A stretch of 11,250 nt of DNA from an uncultured Rivibacter sp. (lineage in GTDB: Bacteria > Pseudomonadota > Gammaproteobacteria > Burkholderiales > Burkholderiaceae): NCBI GenBank assembly GCA_946481025.1, contig CAMLNA010000134.1, forward strand, positions 1 through 11,250, given 5' to 3'. Each line of letters opens with the position of its first letter. The first letter of the stretch is position 1. The notes beneath the pieces are model-generated. The model did no database searches and was not told the origin of the DNA. It was given only the letters and a program-made list of their open reading frames with translations. A program made the translations under genes and the position numbers. Below, piece after piece: positions 1-6,724 of this stretch.

Positions 1-2888
1 CCGTCCTTCACCTGCTTCAACTCGCTGGCGCTGCGCCAACCGCGGCGGGCGAGACGCGGGCGCAGCAGCGCTACCGGGTGGCGGCGCAGCGTCAACCCGG
101 TCGATTCATAGTCGAGCAGGATCTCTTCGCCCTCCGGTGCATGCGCCAAGGGAAGCACCGCTTCGTTGATCGGGGCCTCATTGAGCAGGGCGGGGGGCAG
201 TTCCTGGCCCGCTGCCGTCCAGGTTTGCTCGCGGCGGTGGCCATGCAGGCTCTCGAAGGCGTTGGCGCGAGCAAGTGCCTGCAGTTCGCGGGTATCGATG
301 CGGGCGTGCAGCGCCAGGTCTTCGATGCTGGCAAAGGGACGCTCTCCGCGAGCCTGCATGAGGCGCTTGGCGCTTTCCTTCGAGAAGGCCGACACCATGC
401 ACAAGCCCAGGCGCACGGCGGGTTGGTCGCCGGCCGAGCATGGTTCCAATGTGCAGTCGTAGTCGCTGTGCATCACATCGACGGGGCGCACTTCCACGTT
501 GTGGCGCCTGGCGTCCTGCACCAGTTGCGACGGGCTGTAGAAGCCCATCGGCTGGGAGTTCAGCATCGCCGCGAGGTAGATCGCCGGCTCGTGGCATTTG
601 ATCCAGCTGCTGATGTAGGCCAGGATCGCAAAGCTGTAGGCATGGCTTTCGGGAAAGCCGTAGTCACCGAACCCGAGGATCTGGTTGAAGATGGATTCGG
701 CAAAGGCTTCGTCGTAGCCCTTGGCCTTCATGCCTTCGATGATGCGCTTCTCGTACTTGTGCACGCCGCCCTTGCGCTTCCATGCTGCCATGGCCCGTCG
801 CAATTCATCCGCTTCACCAGCCGAGAAGCCCGCCGCGATCATGCAGATCTGCATGACCTGTTCCTGGAAGATCGGCACGCCCAGCGTGCGCTTGAGTGCC
901 GGGTCGAGTTCTTCCTTGGGCGATGCCGACGGCTCCAGTTTCTGGCGCCTGCGCAGGTAGGGGTGCACCATGCCGCCCTGGATCGGACCGGGCCGCACGA
1001 TCGCCACCTCGACCACCAGGTCGTAGAACTCCCGGGGCTTGAGGCGGGGCAGCATGCTCATCTGCGCGCGGCTTTCGATCTGGAAAACGCCCACGGTGTC
1101 GGCCTTGCAGATCATGTCGTAGGTGGCCTTGTCTTCCTGAGGCACCTGGTAGAGCTCCCAGTCGAGCCCGCGCCACTGGCGGAAGAAGTCGAGCGAGCGC
1201 CGCAAGACGGTCAGCATGCCCAGCGCGAGCACGTCCACCTTCAGCAGGCCCAGCGACTCGAGGTCGTCCTTGTCCCATTGGATGACGCGGCGGTCTTCCA
1301 TCGCCGCGGTTTCGATGGGCACCATGCGAGACAGCTTGTCGCGCGCGATGACGAACCCGCCGACGTGCTGGGACAAATGGCGCGGAAAGCCGTGCAGCGT
1401 GCCGATGAGCTCCATCCAGTGCTGCGTGACCGGCGACTTCGGATCGACCCCCATCTCGGCAAAACGCCTGGCCATTTCGCTGCGGTCGTCGAACCATTGG
1501 AAAGACTTGGCCATCGCGTCGATGACCTGCGGGTCGAGGCCGAGCGCCTTGCCGACGTCGCGCACCGCGCCGCGTGTGCGGTAGGTGGCCAGTGCGGCAG
1601 CCAGTGCGGTGCGGTGCTGGCCGTATCTCGTGTAGACGTACTGGATGACTTCCTCGCGCCGCTCGTGCTCGAAGTCGACGTCGATGTCCGGCGGCTCGTT
1701 GCGCTCGCGCGAGAGAAAGCGCTCGAACAGCAGCGTCGTGCGCATCGGGTTCACCGCGGTGATGCCCAGGCAATAGCACACGGCGGAATTTGCGGCCGAT
1801 CCACGCCCTTGACACAGAATTTTCCTGGACCGGGCAAACCTGACGATGTCGTACACCGTGAGAAAGAAGGCTTCGTAGCGGAGGTGGGCGATCAGGGTGA
1901 GCTCCTTCTGGACCTGCCTCTTGACCTTCTTGGGGATTCCCTTCGGGTAGCGATCCTGCATGCCCTTTTCGGTGAGCTTGCGTAGATGGCTGATCGCCGT
2001 TTCCCTGGGCGGCACGACCTCCTCCGGGTACTCATAGCGCAGCTTGTCGAGCGAGAACTTGCACTGCTCGGCGATGCGCACGCTTTCTTGCATCCATTCG
2101 GCGCGATAGAGCTGGGTCAGCTTGAACAGCGGCCTCAGGTGCTGCTCGGCATTGCGCGCCAGCGCCAGCCCGCATTCGGCGACGGACCGCTTCAGCCGTG
2201 TGGCGGTCAGCACGTCCTGCAGCGGCTTGCGCGAACGCACATGCATGAGCACGTCGCCGGCGGCCACCAGCGGAATGCCTGAGTCAGCAGACAGCGCTTT
2301 CAGGTGTTCGGCATGCTGGCCGTCGTCGGCCCACATCAGCAGCTCGATCGCGATGCGGGCCCGGTCGCCGAAGGTGCGGGCCAGCCATCGCGCCTGGGCT
2401 TGCAGTTTCTGGAGGGGGTCTTCCCGACGAGGCACCAGCATCGCAAAGCACTCGGGCGCGCCACGCAGGTGCCGGAACTCGCCGTCCGGCGCGTCGAAAT
2501 CGCGCACGCCGATGCGATAACTCCCCTTGTCGGCCCGCAGCCGGGCCAGCGTGATCAGCTCGCAAAGGTTGCCGTAGCCATCGCGCGTTTGTGCCAGCAA
2601 CACCAGCCGGCATCCGGGCGTGGGGCCTTCGCCCTGCACGTCGAATTCGCTGCCCACGATGAAGCGGAAACGCTCGCGCACCTCCTTGGGCCAGGCTTTC
2701 ATTTCGGTGTGCGCCCGCACCACGCCGGCCACCGAGCATTCGTCGGTCATGGCGAGCCCTGCGTAACGCAGCTCGAGCGCACGCTGCACCAGTTCTTCGG
2801 GGTGCGAGGCGCCGGTGAGGAAGCTGAAGTTGGAGCGGCAATGCAGCTCGGCATACGCCGGAAGGCCGGACACGGAAATGCCTTTCAT
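1..2888 (-). CDS. dnaE2: Error-prone DNA polymerase DnaE2 (3' end cut by window edge)
   Basis: C-family DNA polymerase III alpha paralogue that carries out SOS-induced mutagenic translesion synthesis together with ImuB. The ATG (2888-2886) overlaps the imuB stop as ATGA. 962 codons are visible and the frame stays open to the edge; I checked the reading at conserved motifs along it. The family is usually 1,000-1,100 residues, so roughly the last tenth is missing. The PHP domain starts at residue 12 (YAELHCRSNFSFLTGAS). Its first metal motif reads H16-C-R18 rather than the HxH of replicative DnaE. Catalytic carboxylates are intact: D401 and D403 in PDIDVDFEH and D552 in LLKVDVLALG. Other family blocks are QGRGSAANSAVCYCLGI (about 356-372), FGDYGFPESHAYSFA (about 740-754), a helix-hairpin-helix-like part (about 830-880) and the tail motif YESTGLTLRRHP. 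Gene position after imuB separates it from housekeeping dnaE1. Control should be by LexA from the site upstream of imuA. Confidence 0.96.
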   Translation of the reverse strand, partial: MKGISVSGLPAYAELHCRSNFSFLTGASHPEELVQRALELRYAGLAMTDECSVAGVVRAHTEMKAWPKEVRERFRFIVGSEFDVQGEGPTPGCRLVLLAQTRDGYGNLCELITLARLRADKGSYRIGVRDFDAPDGEFRHLRGAPECFAMLVPRREDPLQKLQAQARWLARTFGDRARIAIELLMWADDGQHAEHLKALSADSGIPLVAAGDVLMHVRSRKPLQDVLTATRLKRSVAECGLALARNAEQHLRPLFKLTQLYRAEWMQESVRIAEQCKFSLDKLRYEYPEEVVPPRETAISHLRKLTEKGMQDRYPKGIPKKVKRQVQKELTLIAHLRYEAFFLTVYDIVRFARSRKILCQGRGSAANSAVCYCLGITAVNPMRTTLLFERFLSRERNEPPDIDVDFEHERREEVIQYVYTRYGQHRTALAAALATYRTRGAVRDVGKALGLDPQVIDAMAKSFQWFDDRSEMARRFAEMGVDPKSPVTQHWMELIGTLHGFPRHLSQHVGGFVIARDKLSRMVPIETAAMEDRRVIQWDKDDLESLGLLKVDVLALGMLTVLRRSLDFFRQWRGLDWELYQVPQEDKATYDMICKADTVGVFQIESRAQMSMLPRLKPREFYDLVVEVAIVRPGPIQGGMVHPYLRRRQKLEPSASPKEELDPALKRTLGVPIFQEQVMQICMIAAGFSAGEADELRRAMAAWKRKGGVHKYEKRIIEGMKAKGYDEAFAESIFNQILGFGDYGFPESHAYSFAILAYISSWIKCHEPAIYLAAMLNSQPMGFYSPSQLVQDARRHNVEVRPVDVMHSDYDCTLEPCSAGDQPAVRLGLCMVSAFSKESAKRLMQARGERPFASIEDLALHARIDTRELQALARANAFESLHGHRREQTWTAAGQELPPALLNEAPINEAVLPLAHAPEGEEILLDYESTGLTLRRHPVALLRPRLARRGWRSASELKQVKD

Positions 2889-4390
2889 GCGAACAGTCCG
2901 TGCAGGAACCAGGTGTTTTCTTCTTCGGCGTCTTGATGGCGCCGCTCGCAGTACACCCAGCGCAGCCGATGGTCACTGCCTTCGGCCACGTAGTAGTCGC
3001 GGCAGACGAGGTCGCCGTCGAACCAGCCGGCTTCGATGCGCTCGGCCCGGGTGAGCAGGTTCAGCACCATGCTGCCGTGCACCGGATGTTCTCCGTGCTG
3101 GCCCAGCCGCAACGGCGTGGGCAGCAGCCACAGCGGCCGTGCCAGTTGCCGTGCTGCCAGCGCAAGAGACGGGTCGACCTTGGCGGCGGCCGGGCTGGCC
3201 GGCCGATGTGCGGTGGCGGCGTAGGCCTGTTCCGGCCGGTGATCGGCGCGCAGGCTCAGGTGCTGCACCTGCTCCGTGCCCAGGCGGGCGCGCAGCCGAT
3301 CGAGCAGGGCAGCGAAGTCCTGGGCGGCCTGCCCGGGGTCCGGCAGCAGCTGGCCGTCGGCGCCGGCGCAGGGGTGCGCCTCTTCGAGCACCAGCCGCAG
3401 CCGGTACACGGGAGCGACCAGCGTGGTGCGGTGCAGGCGTTCGCGCAGCAGGGTGAGCAATTGCGACTCGTCTCGCGATGCCACCCCGAGCTCCAGCCGC
3501 AGCATCGTGTCCGGCACGGCCTGTCGGCCGCGTTCGTGCCGCATTTCCAGCCGCAGCCGCGAAGCCGCCAGCCATTGGCGCGACAGCCAGCCGCACAGCG
3601 GCTGCAGCAGCCGTTGCGCGGCGAACACCAGCATGTCGGCCTGGTCGGCTCGATGCATCAGCTCCAGCTCGGCGGCAAATTCGGGTGGCGGCTCGAACCA
3701 CATGCGTGGGTCGGGCGCGTGGCCATAGGCCTTGTCGAGCAAGAGCTGCAAAGCGGCGCCTCCACGACGCTGCAAGCCTGCGCGGGGCAGGGCGCGCACT
3801 TCACCCAATTGGCGGCAGCCGATGGCCTGCAGCAACTCGGCCAGACGGGGCGCCTCGCCCAGCACCGCCAGCACCGCAGGCAGCGGCAGCCGGTCGAGCA
3901 GGCGGTGGGCGCGTTCGGCCCGCAAGGCACGTGCGGGAAAGGTCGTCACCCGGGCCAGCAGGGTGGCCGCCGAGGGCGTGGGGGCTACTACCAGATGCGC
4001 CCGTGCGCCCCAGGCGCGGGCGGTGTGGCGCACCTGGCGCACCAGCGATCGCAGGCCGCCGAAGAGGCGCAGCGAAGCATGCACTTCCAGCAGTACGCCG
4101 TCGGGCTCGATCGCCACCTGCGGCGTGTAGCGCGACAGCGCCAGCGCAAGCTGCTGCACGAAGGCGGTTTCGCGCTCGGCCTCCCGCACGAACTGGCGCA
4201 CCTGCGGGGCCATGGAGGACGCCGTGGCCGAACTCATGCCGGGCAGCACGCCCAGTGCCTGCGCCTGCGCATTGGCCACCAGCACGCGGCGCTGCTCGAT
4301 CACGCAGCAGGCCGTGCCGGCCTCGGCCTGAAGGGCCGCCGGCAGGGCTTCAAGCGGCAACCACGGCAGATGCAAGGCCAGCCACAACAT
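2885..4390 (-). CDS. imuB: ImuB, catalytically inactive Y-family polymerase-like protein
   Basis: Adaptor of the ImuA-ImuB-DnaE2 mutasome, thought to bring DnaE2 to the sliding clamp at lesions. 501 residues from the chosen ATG. This start gives the family N-terminus MLWLALHLPWLPLEAL and has AAGGAG 7 nt upstream; the frame also extends to an ATG at 4441 deep inside imuA, which I reject. The Y-family fold is recognisable (AQALGVLPGM at 43-52; LRLFGG near 107-112), but the catalytic acids are absent. The first metal-binding Asp is replaced in the LHLPWLPLEAL strand, and the palm SxDE motif reads AIEPDGVLLEV (93-103). The C-terminal part has the family signatures DHRPEQA, RPLWLLPTPLRL and the end WFLHGLFA. 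I see no textbook QLxLF clamp motif; QLARPLW (from residue 415) is the nearest candidate. It overlaps imuA by 41 nt and dnaE2 by 4 nt, suggesting translational coupling. Confidence 0.95.
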   Translation of the reverse strand: MLWLALHLPWLPLEALPAALQAEAGTACCVIEQRRVLVANAQAQALGVLPGMSSATASSMAPQVRQFVREAERETAFVQQLALALSRYTPQVAIEPDGVLLEVHASLRLFGGLRSLVRQVRHTARAWGARAHLVVAPTPSAATLLARVTTFPARALRAERAHRLLDRLPLPAVLAVLGEAPRLAELLQAIGCRQLGEVRALPRAGLQRRGGAALQLLLDKAYGHAPDPRMWFEPPPEFAAELELMHRADQADMLVFAAQRLLQPLCGWLSRQWLAASRLRLEMRHERGRQAVPDTMLRLELGVASRDESQLLTLLRERLHRTTLVAPVYRLRLVLEEAHPCAGADGQLLPDPGQAAQDFAALLDRLRARLGTEQVQHLSLRADHRPEQAYAATAHRPASPAAAKVDPSLALAARQLARPLWLLPTPLRLGQHGEHPVHGSMVLNLLTRAERIEAGWFDGDLVCRDYYVAEGSDHRLRWVYCERRHQDAEEENTWFLHGLFA

Positions 4391-5213
4391 CGGCAGGCTC
4401 CTTGGAAAACAGATCGGCCTCGACCTCCGGCGGTGAGGCATCCATCGGCAGCGGCTTCAGCAGGCCCGGTGCGGGCAGGGTCAAGTGCAGCGGCGCGGCC
4501 ATCGTGGGACCGCGCCGCTTGAAGACGTGAACGCTCAACCGGCACCGCTGCTCGAGCCAGCAGGCCAGGCGCAGCGGCGATGGCGAAGACTGCTGCTGGC
4601 GGGCCCAGGGGCGCAGGGCGAACAGCGGCGTGCTCCCTTCCTGCGCGGCCAGGTGCAGGCGGCGCAGCATGTCGGGGCCGGCCTCGCGGCTCCACCACAA
4701 CACGGCGCCGCAACTGCCCGAGCGCAACACCTGCTCGGCCGCCCAGGCTGCGTCGGCCTCGGTGCGGGGGCGCAGCCAGGTGAAATGCGCGAGGGGCAAG
4801 TCGAGCGCCTGCAGGGCCGGGGCGTAGGGCAGGTAGGGCGGGGAGATCCACACGAGCTCGCGCGGCGGCCCGGCCTTTTGCCGGGTGCGCTCGCGCAGGC
4901 CCGGCGCCAGCAACTGGATTTCGCCGCAGCCGGGCTCGCGCAGCATCAGCTCGGTCATGCCGGCGACCGGCCAGCCGCCGCCCGGCAGCTCGGCGTCGAG
5001 AGAATCAAAGCCCGTGGGCGAGGTGGGCAGTGCCGGCCGGGCGAGCTGGGTGCCCAGCCACAACGAGGTGCCCCAGCTTTCGCTGAGCACGCCGCTGCTT
5101 TGCAGCCGAGCCAGCACGGGCTCGGCATGGCCGCCACCCCGGCAAGGCGCAGGGGCGGCGGCAGCAGAGATGGGCAAGCCTGCGGGCTGCCCGGATGAGG
5201 CATTGGTGTGCAT
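4350..5213 (-). CDS. imuA: ImuA, RecA-like translesion-synthesis accessory protein
   Basis: First gene of the SOS mutagenesis cassette. 287 residues from the ATG at 5213. The family is distantly RecA/SulA-like and works with ImuB and DnaE2; its exact biochemical role is less settled. Recognition rests on the GFDSLDAELPGGGWP block (68-82), followed by MTELMLREPGCGEIQLLAP (86-104). A RecA would have a Walker A loop there, but here the Lys-Thr/Ser pair is missing. Further family-like stretches are LVWISPPYLPYAPAL (120-134) and LRLACWLEQRCRLSVHVFKRRG (215-235). Position directly before imuB and after a LexA box supports the call. The frame extends to a TTG at 5234. I chose the ATG because it leaves room for a short leader after the operator, but neither start has a clear Shine-Dalgarno. 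The first 30 or so residues look unconserved and the true start is the least certain point. Confidence 0.92.
   Translation of the reverse strand: MHTNASSGQPAGLPISAAAAPAPCRGGGHAEPVLARLQSSGVLSESWGTSLWLGTQLARPALPTSPTGFDSLDAELPGGGWPVAGMTELMLREPGCGEIQLLAPGLRERTRQKAGPPRELVWISPPYLPYAPALQALDLPLAHFTWLRPRTEADAAWAAEQVLRSGSCGAVLWWSREAGPDMLRRLHLAAQEGSTPLFALRPWARQQQSSPSPLRLACWLEQRCRLSVHVFKRRGPTMAAPLHLTLPAPGLLKPLPMDASPPEVEADLFSKEPADVVAGLASAVVAA
4398..4403 (-). promoter_or_regulatory. Shine-Dalgarno of imuB
   Basis: AAGGAG on the minus strand, 7 nt before the ATG at 4390-4388. It lies inside the end of imuA and decides the imuB start in favour of 4390 over the upstream in-frame ATG at 4441. Confidence 0.75.
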
Positions 5214-5241
5214 GGAAAGGCGGGGCAGGGCCAACGAATCA

Positions 5242-5257
5242 CTGTATGTTTATACAG
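5242..5257 (-). promoter_or_regulatory. LexA operator (SOS box) of imuA-imuB-dnaE2
   Basis: CTGTATAAACATACAG on the minus strand: CTGT-N8-ACAG, matching the E. coli core CTGTATATATATACAG at 14 of 16 positions. It lies 28 nt upstream of the imuA ATG and 45 nt after the gtrA stop. A TATAAA at 5254-5249 inside the box could be the -10 element, which would place transcription start near 5242. No good -35 is visible. A repressor bound here would cover the promoter, so the cassette should be induced by DNA damage. Confidence 0.9.
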
Positions 5258-5302
5258 CAATCGGTGAGCCGAGGGGAAACGCAATCCGAGCGCGCGGCGC
5301 GG

Positions 5303-5701
5303 TCAATCGCTCCCGGTGCGACTTTTGCGCTGGGGGCGGCCGAACACCACCGTGCGGCTCAGCCCGAAGCCGATGCCGATGACCAGCACGATGGCCACCG
5401 CCGCGCCCACGAGGTAGTGCAGCCCCAGCGCTTGCGCCCACTGCATGGTGAGGTAATTGATCGCCAGGCCCAGCAGCGACACCGCGAGGAACTTCAGGTA
5501 GCGGCCCCAGCCCAGCCGGCTGGCGAAGGTGAAGCGCGAGTTCATGACGAACGAGAGCGCGTTGGCCGCCGCGAAGGCCAGCACGTTGGCCGCCGCCGGC
5601 GTCATGCGGGCCGCCTCCACCAGCGCCACCAGCAGGGCAAAGTGCGCCAGCGTGTTGCCCACGCCGACGAGGCAATAGCGCAGCAGCTGGCCTCGCAGCA
5701 T
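5303..5701 (-). CDS. GtrA-family small membrane protein
   Basis: 132 residues with four predicted membrane helices (about 7-28, 37-55, 67-85, 97-116). It has the GtrA-family signatures RYCLVGVGNT near the N-terminus, NSRFTF (54-59) and SRTVVF (115-120) before a short basic tail. GtrA-family proteins are usually assigned as flippases or helpers that move polyprenyl-phosphate-linked sugars across the inner membrane. The ATG lies 2 nt after the stop of the upstream glycosyltransferase and lacks a clear Shine-Dalgarno, so translation is probably coupled. It is the last gene of the four-gene operon. The pairing with a GtrB-like enzyme directly upstream is the classic GtrA-GtrB arrangement, though in the opposite order to phage serotype-conversion loci (gtrA first). 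The sugar cannot be read from the sequence. Confidence 0.88.
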   Translation of the reverse strand: MLRGQLLRYCLVGVGNTLAHFALLVALVEAARMTPAAANVLAFAAANALSFVMNSRFTFASRLGWGRYLKFLAVSLLGLAINYLTMQWAQALGLHYLVGAAVAIVLVIGIGFGLSRTVVFGRPQRKSRTGSD

Positions 5702-5703
5702 CG

Positions 5704-6705
5704 TCAGGCCACGCCCGTGCGTTCTGCCGCGGCCGGGGCGACCGGCACGCTGCTGCCGACGCCGATGCGCGACGGCCGCACGTCCTGCGTGAAGTACAAC
5801 GGCCGGTTCTTGGTCTCGTTGAAGATGCGCCCGAGGTATTCGCCGAGCACGCCGGTGAAGAACAGCTGCACGCCGCCGAGGAAGAGGATGGTGACCATCA
5901 GCGTCGGGAAGCCCTGCACCACCTCGCCGAACACCAGCGTCTTGACGATGATCCACGTGCCGAAGGCGAAGGCGAGGCCGGCGGTGGCCAGCCCCAGGTA
6001 GGTGGCCAGCTTGAGCGGTGCGATGGTGAACGAGGTGATGCCCTCGAGCGCGAAGTTCCACAGCTTCCAGTAGTTGAACTTCGTCTCGCCGGCTGCCCGC
6101 GGATCGCGCCGGTATTCGATGGCCTTGGTGCGATAGCCCACCCAGGCGAACAGGCCCTTCATGAAGCGGTGCTGCTCGCGCAGCTGCAGCAGGGCATCCA
6201 TGGCGCGCCGGCTCATCAGGCGGAAGTCGCCGGTGTCCTGCGGAATGGCCACGCGGCTCACACGCTTCATCAGGCGGTAGAAGGCGGACGCCGTGGCCTT
6301 CTTCAGCCAGCTCTCGCCTTCGCGCGCGGTGCGCTTCGCATACACCACGTCATAGCCGGCTTCCCACTCTCGCACCATGTCGACGATGAGCTCCGGCGGG
6401 TCCTGCAGGTCGGCGTCGATGATCACCACCGCGTCGCCGCGGGCATGGTCGAACCCCGCGGTCATGGCGATTTCCTTGCCGAAGTTGCGCGACAGGTTCA
6501 CGCCGGCCACGCGCGGGTCGGCATCGCACAGGCGGTCGATGATGGCCTGCGTGCCGTCCCGGCTGCCGTCGTTCACGAAGATCATTTCGCAGCGGTAGGC
6601 CGCCAGCGTGTCGAACAGCGCGCTCATGCGCCGGTGAAAGACGTCGAGCACGGCCTCTTCGTTGTAGGCCGGCACCACGACGGAAATCAGCTTCTGGCTG
6701 CTCAT
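5704..6705 (-). CDS. GT2 polyprenyl-phosphate glycosyltransferase (GtrB/DPM1-like)
   Basis: 333 residues. Predicted to transfer a hexose from a nucleotide-sugar to undecaprenyl phosphate on the cytoplasmic face of the inner membrane. The N-terminal GT-A domain has VVVPAYNEE (9-17), FVNDGSRDGT (43-52), NLSRNFGKEIAMTAG (70-84) and the metal-binding DADLQDPPE (97-105). QDTGDFRLMSRRA, present in this family, follows further on. Two C-terminal membrane helices (about 240-262 and 272-295) and the membrane-proximal GVLGEYLGRIFNETKNRP complete the GtrB/YfdH/DPM1-like pattern. The ATG at 6705 has GGAGGAG just upstream. The frame is open much further upstream, to 7089, but that part is antisense-like shadow over the previous gene. 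It sits 19 nt after the DUF2298 gene and 2 nt before gtrA. It probably supplies the lipid-linked sugar used by the operon's membrane proteins; the sugar is unknown. Confidence 0.92.
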   Translation of the reverse strand: MSSQKLISVVVPAYNEEAVLDVFHRRMSALFDTLAAYRCEMIFVNDGSRDGTQAIIDRLCDADPRVAGVNLSRNFGKEIAMTAGFDHARGDAVVIIDADLQDPPELIVDMVREWEAGYDVVYAKRTAREGESWLKKATASAFYRLMKRVSRVAIPQDTGDFRLMSRRAMDALLQLREQHRFMKGLFAWVGYRTKAIEYRRDPRAAGETKFNYWKLWNFALEGITSFTIAPLKLATYLGLATAGLAFAFGTWIIVKTLVFGEVVQGFPTLMVTILFLGGVQLFFTGVLGEYLGRIFNETKNRPLYFTQDVRPSRIGVGSSVPVAPAAAERTGVA

Positions 6706-6710
6706 CACGA

Positions 6711-6717
6711 CTCCTCC
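6711..6717 (-). promoter_or_regulatory. Strong Shine-Dalgarno of the GT2 gene
   Basis: GGAGGAG on the minus strand, 5 nt before the ATG at 6705-6703. It fixes the start at MSSQKLISVVVPAYNEE and is the strongest ribosome site in the glycosylation operon. Confidence 0.8.
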
Positions 6718-6724
6718 GCCCGCT

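Noticed and set aside
78..1985. 635-codon plus-strand open frame opposite dnaE2
   Set aside because: Its translation is low-complexity, rich in His, Arg, Ala and Gln, with no recognisable motif, while the opposite strand encodes the conserved DnaE2 blocks. Long antisense frames are expected at this GC content.
1..2888. Possible frameshift or pseudogene in dnaE2
   Set aside because: I translated the minus strand at motifs along the gene (start, GQGRGSAAN region, PDIDVDFEH, D552 region, FGDYGFPESHAYSFA, final YESTGLTLRRHP) and all lie in one open frame. It only lacks its 3' end because of the window edge.
2900..4522. 540-codon plus-strand frame opposite imuB
   Set aside because: Antisense shadow of imuB with Gln/Arg/Gly-rich composition and no domain; imuB itself has family motifs from end to end.
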